Positions 53,362-60,473 of a DNA stretch of 64,000 nucleotides are shown piece after piece. A program made the position numbers and the translations under genes. The stretch is taken from positions 124,001 through 188,000 of the forward strand of contig JAQXMC010000033.1 of NCBI GenBank assembly GCA_029012445.1, read 5' to 3'. The notes under the pieces are model-generated. The model did not search any database, was not told the DNA's origin, and saw nothing but the letters and a program-made list of their open reading frames with translations. Source of the stretch: Oscillospiraceae bacterium. GTDB lineage: Bacteria; Bacillota; Clostridia; Oscillospirales; Acutalibacteraceae. How positions within the stretch are numbered: the stretch's first letter is position 1; the number at the start of each line of letters is the position of its first letter.

Positions 53362-54567
53362 ATGAAAATCAAAAAAGTTCTGGCACTGTTGGTCGCAGCA
53401 GCACTTTGCGTGTGCTTATTCGCAGCTTGCGGCAACGGCGGCACAGACACAACTTCCGACAACGCTGCGGACAGCACAAGCGCACCCGCCAGCTCAGACA
53501 CGGAAGCAAAGGGTACATTCAAAATCGGTAATGTCGGTCCCCTCACAGGCGACGCTGCAATTTACGGCAACGCTGTTGCAAACGGCATTAAGATCGCTGT
53601 TGAAGAAATTAACGCTCTCGGCGGAGTTCAGTTTGATTTCCGCGCAGACGATGATGTAGCCGACGGCGAAACATCAGTCAACGCTTATAACCACCTTCTT
53701 GACTGGGGTATGCAGGTTCTTATCGGACCCGTTACCACCGGCGCTGCAATAGCAGTTTCAACCAAGGTCAACGAGGACCGCGTATTTGCGATTACTCCGT
53801 CAGCTTCCTCAAAGGACGTTATAGACGGCAAGGACAATATGTATCAGGTATGCTTCACAGACCCGAACCAGGGCACTGCATCAGCTGACTACATCAGCGA
53901 AAATCTCAAGGATAACAAGCTTGCTGTTATATACAGAAACGATGACGCTTATTCACAGGGCGTCCGCGACACATTCGTTAAAGAAGCTGCCGTAAAGGGC
54001 GTTGAGATCGTATATGAAGGCACCTTCACCAAAGACACAGCAACCGACTTCTCAGTTCAGCTCACAGCAGCTCAGGCAGCAGGTGCAACGACTGTATTCC
54101 TTCCCATCTACTATCAGCCGGCTTCAGTCATTCTCAAGCAGGCACACGACATGGGCTACCAGCCGACATTCTTCGGCGTTGACGGTATGGACGGTATACT
54201 CACTATGGAAGGCTTCGACACAAGCCTTGCAGAGGGCGTAATGCTTCTGACTCCGTTCTCAGCTGACTCAAAGGACGAGAAGACTCAGAGCTTCGTCACA
54301 AAGTACAAAGAGAAATACGGCGAGACTCCGAACCAGTTCGCTGCTGACGGTTATGACGCTGCTTACATCGTATACAACGCTATCGTCAAGGCAGGCTGCA
54401 CTTCTGATATGTCGACCAGCGAGATCTGCGAAAAGATCGTTTCTGTTATGCCCACTCTCACATATGACGGTATCACCGGTAAGGGTATGACATGGCAGAA
54501 AACGGGCGAAGTTTCCAAGGCTCCCTCAGCTGTTGTTATCAAAGACGGCGCTTATGTTACTCCGTAA
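53362..54567 (+). CDS. livJ: Branched-chain amino acid ABC importer, substrate-binding lipoprotein
   Basis: A 401-residue lipoprotein: signal peptide with lipobox LFAAC (lipidated Cys23), Ser/Thr-rich linker, then a type I periplasmic-binding fold of the LivJ/LivK group (FKIGNVGPLTGDAAIYG, IGPVTTGAAIAVS, AVIYRNDDAYSQGVRD, FFGVDGMDG, PNQFAADGYDAAYIVYNA). It captures leucine, isoleucine, valine or related amino acids outside the membrane. I start at the ATG at 53362 with GAAAGG upstream. A hairpin between this gene and livH would keep it in excess over the membrane parts. Confidence 0.93.
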   Translation: MKIKKVLALLVAAALCVCLFAACGNGGTDTTSDNAADSTSAPASSDTEAKGTFKIGNVGPLTGDAAIYGNAVANGIKIAVEEINALGGVQFDFRADDDVADGETSVNAYNHLLDWGMQVLIGPVTTGAAIAVSTKVNEDRVFAITPSASSKDVIDGKDNMYQVCFTDPNQGTASADYISENLKDNKLAVIYRNDDAYSQGVRDTFVKEAAVKGVEIVYEGTFTKDTATDFSVQLTAAQAAGATTVFLPIYYQPASVILKQAHDMGYQPTFFGVDGMDGILTMEGFDTSLAEGVMLLTPFSADSKDEKTQSFVTKYKEKYGETPNQFAADGYDAAYIVYNAIVKAGCTSDMSTSEICEKIVSVMPTLTYDGITGKGMTWQKTGEVSKAPSAVVIKDGAYVTP

Positions 54568-54606
54568 CCACAACCGTATCTGATATAGCTAAAAATTAAT
54601 TCGTAT

Positions 54607-54655
54607 TTCGGCTGCTCGTTTAAGTCGGTGAATACCGCTTATTCAAGTAGCCGAA
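54607..54655 (+). terminator. Intercistronic attenuator between livJ and livH
   Basis: TTCGGCTGCT pairs with AGTAGCCGAA (one wobble) around a long loop and is followed by TTTTA. The place fits partial termination after the binding-protein gene. Confidence 0.6.
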
Positions 54656-54718
54656 TTTTATAAAGAACATATTTCGTATGCGCTTAAAATGCGGTGCGTA
54701 CGCGAAAGAGGTAACTTT

Positions 54719-55597
54719 ATGGAATTTTTATCATATCTCATAAGCGGTATAAGCTTGGGAAGCGTTTACGCCATCATCGCTTTGGGCTACACAATGGTTT
54801 ATGGCATTGCAAAGATGCTGAACTTCGCCCACGGCGATGTTATCATGGTCGGCGGATACATTTCCTATACTTTTATGGCTTATCTGAACTGCCCCGGCTG
54901 GCTTTCGGTCATCGTTGCAATGCTCGTCTGCACCATTCTCGGTGTTCTGATTGAGGGCTTTGCTTACAGACCGCTGAGAGAAGCACCGTCTCTCGCAGTT
55001 CTTATCACCGCTATCGGCGTTTCATATCTTCTTCAGAATCTGGCTCTTCTTATCTGGAAGCCGGATCCGATCAGCTATCCGTCTCTTATCGGCGGCACCT
55101 TCAAGCTCTTCGGCGGTCAGCTTTCAATATCATATATTTCGATATTGACTATTGCCGCCTGCATTGTCATAATGGTGGCGCTGACGCTGTTCACATCAAA
55201 AACCAAAATGGGCAAGGCGATGCGCGCTTGTTCTGAGGATAAGGGCGCGGCTCAGCTCATGGGTATAAATGTAAACCGCACTATTTCGGTCACATTCGCT
55301 ATCGGCTCGGCTCTTGCCGCTGTCGCCGGCGTACTTTTGTGCTCATCCTATCCGTCACTTGTTCCCACAACAGGTTCGATGCCCGGCATAAAGGCTTTCA
55401 CCGCTGCGGTTTTCGGCGGAATCGGATCTATCCCCGGCGCATTTCTCGGCGGTATTCTTCTCGGCGTTATCGAAGCGTTTGCGAAAGCCTATATTTCAAC
55501 TCAGCTTGCAAACTCGATAGTTTTCGCTATGCTTATCATCGTCTTACTCGTCCGTCCTGCGGGACTTCTCGGCAAATATGTGCCTGAAAAGGTTTAA
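54719..55597 (+). CDS. livH: Branched-chain amino acid ABC importer permease LivH
   Basis: A 292-residue permease with about eight helices and the LivH motifs GSVYAIIALGYTMVYGI, MLNFAHGDVIMVGGY, GKAMRACSEDKGAAQLMGI (coupling helix) and AFTAAVFGGIGSIPGAFLGG. The start at 54719 has AGAGG upstream. It forms the channel with LivM. Confidence 0.95.
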   Translation: MEFLSYLISGISLGSVYAIIALGYTMVYGIAKMLNFAHGDVIMVGGYISYTFMAYLNCPGWLSVIVAMLVCTILGVLIEGFAYRPLREAPSLAVLITAIGVSYLLQNLALLIWKPDPISYPSLIGGTFKLFGGQLSISYISILTIAACIVIMVALTLFTSKTKMGKAMRACSEDKGAAQLMGINVNRTISVTFAIGSALAAVAGVLLCSSYPSLVPTTGSMPGIKAFTAAVFGGIGSIPGAFLGGILLGVIEAFAKAYISTQLANSIVFAMLIIVLLVRPAGLLGKYVPEKV

Positions 55598-55609
55598 GGG
55601 GGGCGCAGC

Positions 55610-56689
55610 ATGAAAAACTTAAATAAGAAACTCAGCGGCGCAGCCAAGAAAGACTTATTAACTTATGTTTTCGTTATCGCCGCATTCATTATCGTCAATA
55701 TTTTATCCTCTGCCGGCGTTCTCGGCAGATCAAAGCAGGGCCTTTTAGTTCCTATCTGCTGCTATATTGTCATGGCGCTTTCTCTTAACCTCACTGTCGG
55801 TGTTATGGGCGAGCTGAGCCTTGGTCACGCGGGCTTCATGAGTATCGGCGCTTTCACCGGCGTTGTGGTTTCAATGAGCCTTGTCGAATCCATTCCCAGC
55901 GCTCCGGTCAGACTTCTTATAGCTATGGTTTGCGGCGCCGTTTTCGCCGGCTTGGCGGGCCTGCTGATAGGTATTCCTGTTTTGAGGCTCCGCGGCGACT
56001 ATCTGGCTATCGTTACGCTCGCCTTCGGTGAAATCATCAAAGAGCTTATCAACTGCCTTATAGTCGGCTATGACACAAACGGACTTCACATCATATTCAA
56101 TTTCAGAGGCGACAAGAGCATCGCCGACCTTAATCTTGTTGAGGGCGGAACAGCTATTATCAAGGGCGCCCAGGGTGCAACGGGCACAAAAACCATCGCA
56201 ACCTTCACCGCCGGATTTATCCTTATACTTGTTTCGCTGTTCATCATTCTCAACTTCGTCAGAAGCAGAACGGGCAGAGCTGTTCTCGCTATCCGTGACA
56301 ACAGAATCGCCGCAGAATCAGTCGGCATAAACATCATGAAATACAAGATGATCGCCTTTGTCATTTCGACCGCTATTGCGGGCGCTGCCGGCGCACTTTA
56401 CGGACTGAACTATTCTAATCTTTCCGCGACTAAGTTTGACTTCAACACATCAATACTTGTTCTTGTCTTCGTTGTTCTCGGCGGTTTGGGCAATATGCTC
56501 GGCTCAATTATCGCGGCCACGGTTCTTTATATTCTTCCCGAGGCGCTGCGTGAGTTCGCCGATTACAGAATGTTGCTTTACGCCATAGTTCTCATTCTGG
56601 TTATGCTCGCCACAAACAGCCCGAAGCTGCGCAATTTATTCCAAAAGATCATTCCCTTTAAAAAGAAGGAAGGGGGAAAAGTAGAATGA
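55610..56689 (+). CDS. livM: Branched-chain amino acid ABC importer permease LivM
   Basis: A 359-residue permease with about nine to ten helices. Motifs: LNLTVGVMGELSLGHAGFMS, LRLRGDYLAIVTLAFGEI, GRAVLAIRDNRIAAESVGI and VVLGGLGNMLGSIIAA. It follows livH by 12 bases and overlaps livG by 4 (ATGA), so all parts are made together. Confidence 0.95.
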   Translation: MKNLNKKLSGAAKKDLLTYVFVIAAFIIVNILSSAGVLGRSKQGLLVPICCYIVMALSLNLTVGVMGELSLGHAGFMSIGAFTGVVVSMSLVESIPSAPVRLLIAMVCGAVFAGLAGLLIGIPVLRLRGDYLAIVTLAFGEIIKELINCLIVGYDTNGLHIIFNFRGDKSIADLNLVEGGTAIIKGAQGATGTKTIATFTAGFILILVSLFIILNFVRSRTGRAVLAIRDNRIAAESVGINIMKYKMIAFVISTAIAGAAGALYGLNYSNLSATKFDFNTSILVLVFVVLGGLGNMLGSIIAATVLYILPEALREFADYRMLLYAIVLILVMLATNSPKLRNLFQKIIPFKKKEGGKVE

Positions 56690-57531
56690 AAGACTTTCAG
56701 AAAGGAAAAATGGTTCCTGTTCCGAGCAATTCGATAATCCCCGAAAGAGATATTGAAGAAAGACCTGTTCTTGAGTGTCTGCACTTGGGCGTTGACTTCG
56801 GCGGACTTAAAGCCGTTGACGATTTCAACCTTACCGTCGGAAAGACGGAGATTGCCGGACTTATCGGCCCCAACGGCGCAGGTAAAACGACTATCTTTAA
56901 TCTTCTCACAAAGGTTTACACCCCCACAAGAGGCACTATAATCCTTGACGGTATGGACACCTCCGGAAAAAACACGGTCCAGATCAATAAGATGGGCATT
57001 GCCCGTACTTTCCAGAATATCCGTCTTTTCTCCAATCTGACCGTTGAGGAAAATATCAAGGTCGGTCTTCATAACCAGGTCAAATACCTCACTCCGACAG
57101 GAATTTTCAGACTCCCCTCCTATTGGAAGAAAGAAAAAGAATTTCACGAAAGGGCGATGGAGCTGCTCTCGATATTCGACATGGAAAACATGAGCGACTG
57201 GCAGGCCGGCTCTCTCCCCTACGGCGCTCAGAGACGGCTTGAGATCGTCCGCGCTCTCGCAACAAATCCGAAGCTTCTTCTGCTTGACGAGCCCGCCGCA
57301 GGCATGAACCCCAACGAAACGGCAGAGCTTATGGAAAACATCGTCAAGATCAGGGACACCTTCAAGGTCGCCGTTCTTCTTATCGAACATGACATGAACC
57401 TTGTCATGGGCATTTGCGAGGGCATATGCGTTCTCAACTTCGGTCAGATAATTGCAAAGGGTACCGCACAGGAAATACAGTCCAACCCCGCAGTTATCGA
57501 AGCGTACCTCGGACACAAAAAGGAGGACTGA
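56686..57531 (+). CDS. livG: Branched-chain amino acid ABC importer ATPase LivG
   Basis: A 281-residue ATPase with Walker A GPNGAGKTT, Q-loop FQNIRLFSNLTVEEN, a signature LPYGAQRRLEIVRAL (LSYG-type variant, normal for LivG), Walker B LLLLDEPAAGMNP and an H-loop LIEHDMNLVMG. A 25-residue N-terminal extension precedes the usual start. It starts within the livM stop. Confidence 0.95.
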   Translation: MKDFQKGKMVPVPSNSIIPERDIEERPVLECLHLGVDFGGLKAVDDFNLTVGKTEIAGLIGPNGAGKTTIFNLLTKVYTPTRGTIILDGMDTSGKNTVQINKMGIARTFQNIRLFSNLTVEENIKVGLHNQVKYLTPTGIFRLPSYWKKEKEFHERAMELLSIFDMENMSDWQAGSLPYGAQRRLEIVRALATNPKLLLLDEPAAGMNPNETAELMENIVKIRDTFKVAVLLIEHDMNLVMGICEGICVLNFGQIIAKGTAQEIQSNPAVIEAYLGHKKED

Positions 57532-57535
57532 GAAT

Positions 57536-58237
57536 ATGCTGAAAGTTGAAAATATAAATGTATACTACGGCAGTATTCACGCAATAAAAAATATCAGCTT
57601 TGAGGTCAACCAGGGCGAGATTGTCACTCTTATCGGCGCTAACGGCGCAGGAAAGAGCACGACGCTCCAGACTATTTCCGGCCTTCTTCATTCAAAGACC
57701 GGCTCGGTCACATTTTTGGGTGAGAGACTCGATAATGTTCCGGCTCATAAAATCGTCACAAAGGGCATTGCCCATGTTCCCGAGGGAAGAAGAATATTCC
57801 TTCAGATGACGGTCGAAGAAAATATTCAGATGGGCGCTTACACAAGGCCGTCATCTGAATATGACGCAGGTCTCGCTGAGGTTTATGAGCGTTTCCCGAG
57901 GCTCAAGGAGCGCCGCAAACAGATTGCCGGCACTCTTTCAGGCGGCGAACAGCAGATGCTCGCTATGGGCAGAGCTATGATGAGCAAGCCGAAGCTTCTC
58001 ATGCTTGACGAGCCTTCAATGGGACTTTCACCTATTCTGGTCGACGAGGTCTTTGATATCATCAAATCGCTGCACGCAAGCGGAACAACTATTCTGCTTG
58101 TTGAACAGAATGCAAACAAGTCGCTGGCCATATCCGACAGAGCCTATGTTCTTGAAAACGGTTCGATCACTCTGACCGGCACCGGCAAAGAACTGATGCA
58201 AAGTGAAGATATAAAGAAAGCCTATCTCGGCGGCTGA
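57536..58237 (+). CDS. livF: Branched-chain amino acid ABC importer ATPase LivF
   Basis: A 233-residue ATPase of normal LivF length: Walker A GANGAGKST, VPEGRRIFLQMTVEEN, signature LSGGEQQMLAMGRA, Walker B LLMLDEPSMGLSP and the H-loop LVEQNANKSL. I place the start at 57536, with AGGAGG overlapping the end of livG, since an earlier in-frame ATG lies inside livG. It closes the operon. Confidence 0.95.
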   Translation: MLKVENINVYYGSIHAIKNISFEVNQGEIVTLIGANGAGKSTTLQTISGLLHSKTGSVTFLGERLDNVPAHKIVTKGIAHVPEGRRIFLQMTVEENIQMGAYTRPSSEYDAGLAEVYERFPRLKERRKQIAGTLSGGEQQMLAMGRAMMSKPKLLMLDEPSMGLSPILVDEVFDIIKSLHASGTTILLVEQNANKSLAISDRAYVLENGSITLTGTGKELMQSEDIKKAYLGG

Positions 58238-58238
58238 A

Positions 58239-58273
58239 AAAATACGGGGAACAAAATGTTCCCCGTATTTTTT
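58239..58273 (+). terminator. Terminator of the liv operon
   Basis: A 15-bp stem AAAATACGGGGAACA/TGTTCCCCGTATTTT with T-run directly after livF. Confidence 0.95.
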
Positions 58274-58330
58274 ATTTGACTGCATCTAAGTTCTCCCGTT
58301 ATTGCCCGGGAAATAGAATATCACAAAGAA

Positions 58331-58356
58331 AAACCGCTGCGAATTTGCAGCGGTTT
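58331..58356 (-). terminator. Terminator of the yab cluster
   Basis: Stem AAACCGCTGC/GCAGCGGTTT; on the minus strand it is followed by TTCTTT. Confidence 0.75.
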
Positions 58357-58463
58357 AATTCTGTTTATTATCAATATTTTCGCATAGAGTCCACGGCCGC
58401 CGGGCACAGTTTCCGGCAACACATTCAAGCTTATCAAACAGAAAGCACTCTCAGAACACCTGA

Positions 58464-58910
58464 TTATTTCTTGTTGGAGTTTCCTCTCCTTGAGACGCTG
58501 TATCTTGAGTCGGAGGACTTTTTGAAAGCCGACATTTTCTCGTCGCTTTCCTGCTTGAACTTCGCCATCATATCCTCAAACGACATCTTCTCATTTGAGG
58601 CGTGTTTCTGCTGACCTTGCCAAACATTCGGCGGGCGGTTTCCCCTCGGCTTATGCGGCTTTTGAGGCTGGTTTTCTTCATTCGCTTTTCTTATTGACAG
58701 CCCTATCTTGCCATCGTCGCCGATCGAGATGATCTTCACCCTGACCTGCTGCCCTTCGCTGAGGTGTTCCCTGATATCTTTGACAAATTCCGTTGACACC
58801 TCTGAAATATGTACCATACCGCTTTTTCCGTCCGGCAGACTGACAAAGGCACCGAAGTTGGTCAATCCCGTTACTGTTCCTTCAACTATTGTTCCGATCT
58901 CTAACTGCAT
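58464..58910 (-). CDS. yabR: S1 RNA-binding domain protein YabR
   Basis: A 148-residue protein with one S1 domain (residues 3-75: GTIVEGTVTGLTNFGAFVSL, GKSGMVHISEVS, KIGLSIRKA) and a basic, Gln/Lys-rich disordered tail. It lies downstream of divIC exactly as yabR does in B. subtilis. S1 proteins of this size bind ribosomes or mRNA; the precise role is not fixed. The tail is longer than in the minimal family member. Confidence 0.85.
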   Translation of the reverse strand: MQLEIGTIVEGTVTGLTNFGAFVSLPDGKSGMVHISEVSTEFVKDIREHLSEGQQVRVKIISIGDDGKIGLSIRKANEENQPQKPHKPRGNRPPNVWQGQQKHASNEKMSFEDMMAKFKQESDEKMSAFKKSSDSRYSVSRRGNSNKK

Positions 58911-58933
58911 TAAAGCGCTGACCTCCTGAATTT

Positions 58934-59251
58934 CTACTTGCCGTATGATGAATCATAAAATGCTCTCTCGCCCGGAGCAACATAGCCGTATTTTTCTCTT
59001 GCAATACGCTCGATATATTCAAGTCTGTTCTTATCGTCGAGGAGATATTCATATTCGTTTTTTATAAGAAGCTCCTCCTGATACATCTGTTCAAGCGCAT
59101 CGTATTTTTCCTTTTTCTCCTTTAGCTGGCCGCAAAGCGAGAAAAAGTTAGCAAGCAGAACGATCGCGGCAACAATCATCAAAGCGTTGACGAAACGGCT
59201 TGTGGCGCGTTTCTTTTTGCGCTTTTTCTTAATGTTTTCACTGTCAGACAC
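58934..59251 (-). CDS. divIC: Septum formation initiator DivIC
   Basis: A 105-residue single-pass membrane protein: very basic cytoplasmic start (KKKRKKKRATSR), membrane helix about 21-42, coiled coil about 43-80, and the C-terminal block RLEYIERIAREKYGYVAPGE typical of the DivIC/FtsB family. It joins FtsL and DivIB in the division site complex. Synteny with yabQ and yabR supports the name. Confidence 0.92.
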   Translation of the reverse strand: MSDSENIKKKRKKKRATSRFVNALMIVAAIVLLANFFSLCGQLKEKKEKYDALEQMYQEELLIKNEYEYLLDDKNRLEYIERIAREKYGYVAPGERAFYDSSYGK

Positions 59252-59284
59252 CGCGACCCCTCTCCCTCAAATATATTTAGTTCA

Positions 59285-59749
59285 TTATACAACACTTTCT
59301 TTTTTATTTGCAATAGGTTTGGTCGATTTTTTTGCCTTTTTCTTCTTTAAATTTTTAAAGGTACGCTCTGCTCGCCTTCTTATCCATGAGAAAAAGCGTT
59401 TCAGTGGAGTAAAAACGAAGCTCATAAACCGATGGACGCCTCCGAGTATGAATGAGCAGAGTTTTTGGGCGTACGACCCGAAGGAAACAAAATAAACAAC
59501 GACGCCGACTAAAATCCCGACAGACATATAAAGTCTGAATTTTCCGAGGTTGTAGGCAAGAATGAAGCAAAACAAGGCCACAGCGCACAGACCGCTGAAT
59601 ATTGAGTCGCAGATGACGGTCTTTTTCCGCCCGACGGTGAAAATGCTGACGGCAAGATCCACGATGCTGTAAGATGCGCCGAGAAGCACACCGAAGCCCA
59701 CAGACTCAATAAAGACAACAAGCTGTTCGGTTATAGAAAAGCTATACAT
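59285..59749 (-). CDS. yabQ: Spore cortex biosynthesis protein YabQ
   Basis: A 154-residue membrane protein with about four helices (FIESVGFGVLLGASYSIVDL, then ICDSIFSGLCAVALFCFI, YMSVGILVGVVVYFV) and a strongly basic C-terminal tail. YabQ is needed in the mother cell to form the spore cortex. The start overlaps the yabP stop (TAATG). Confidence 0.92.
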   Translation of the reverse strand: MYSFSITEQLVVFIESVGFGVLLGASYSIVDLAVSIFTVGRKKTVICDSIFSGLCAVALFCFILAYNLGKFRLYMSVGILVGVVVYFVSFGSYAQKLCSFILGGVHRFMSFVFTPLKRFFSWIRRRAERTFKNLKKKKAKKSTKPIANKKESVV

Positions 59750-60024
59750 TATCTGAAGAGCTTGCCTAAAAAACCGGCAGCTCTCGGCTGATCGGTCGAA
59801 TATATCAAAGCCGTGACATTCCCCTCAACATTCAGCTCGCCCAGCTGTGTGTTCAGCTGGCTGATGTGAAGACCGCTGCCCTTTATCGTCAGCTCACCGA
59901 GATCGGTGAAAGCGATTATCATATCCTCGTCGAAGCTGTCAACATCGCTGACACCCGACACAGAGAGATTTTTCCTCTCCTCAAGCACCAGTGAGTGCGG
60001 AAAAGTCAGTTTTTCCTCTGCCAT
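59749..60024 (-). CDS. yabP: Sporulation protein YabP
   Basis: A 91-residue soluble protein of the YabP/YqfC family: PHSLVLEERKNLSVSGVSDV, then beta strands with LTIKGSGLHI and GELNVEGNVTALIY. I start at 60024, nine bases after AAAGGA. YabP acts with YabQ in the mother cell, possibly as a scaffold for cortex synthesis. Confidence 0.92.
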   Translation of the reverse strand: MAEEKLTFPHSLVLEERKNLSVSGVSDVDSFDEDMIIAFTDLGELTIKGSGLHISQLNTQLGELNVEGNVTALIYSTDQPRAAGFLGKLFR

Positions 60025-60101
60025 TGTCATCTTTCCTTTCTAAGGTAACGCTGTTAAAGGATATGATATTTTTCGCTTATTTATGAATATACGCTTGTTT
60101 T

Positions 60102-60341
60102 TTAAAGCAGCTTATACATAAGCCCCGCGTCGCTTTTTGTTGCATATTCGTTCACGGCAAGCACCTGCGCTTTCAGCAGATTTTCGCCCATTTGTATTTC
60201 TATAATGTCTCCGACCTTCACATCATAGGACGCTCTGGCAATTTTTCCGTTGACTGTCACCTTTTTTGCGTCGCAGACTTCGTTAGCGACCGTTCGGCGT
60301 TTTATCAGTCTCGACACCTTCAGATATTTATCAAGTCTCAT
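60102..60341 (-). CDS. rqcP: S4-domain ribosome quality control protein RqcP
   Basis: A 79-residue S4 RNA-binding domain (MRLDKYLKVSRLIKRRTVA, KKVTVNGKIA, VKVGDIIEI). RqcP (YabO) binds stalled 50S subunits together with RqcH and helps C-terminal alanine tailing. A clear GGAGG precedes the ATG. It leads the rqcP-yabP-yabQ-divIC-yabR cluster found also in B. subtilis. Confidence 0.92.
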   Translation of the reverse strand: MRLDKYLKVSRLIKRRTVANEVCDAKKVTVNGKIARASYDVKVGDIIEIQMGENLLKAQVLAVNEYATKSDAGLMYKLL

Positions 60342-60419
60342 ATTCTAACCTCCGATAATCCGAATTATATTACAAAATATGATTTTACACTAAAATGATA
60401 AAAAAGTAAACAGGCTAAA

Positions 60420-60445
60420 AAAGAGAGCGGCGAACCGCTCTCTTT
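60420..60445 (-). terminator. Terminator of the Fn3 surface protein gene
   Basis: An 11-bp perfect stem AAAGAGAGCGG/CCGCTCTCTTT, loop CGAA, T-run on the minus strand. Confidence 0.9.
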
Positions 60446-60473
60446 GAATTTAACTTTTATCGTCCTGAGTCAA

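Noticed and set aside
56578..57516. 312-residue frame antisense to livG
   Set aside because: livG is unambiguous by Walker motifs; the antisense frame reflects codon bias.
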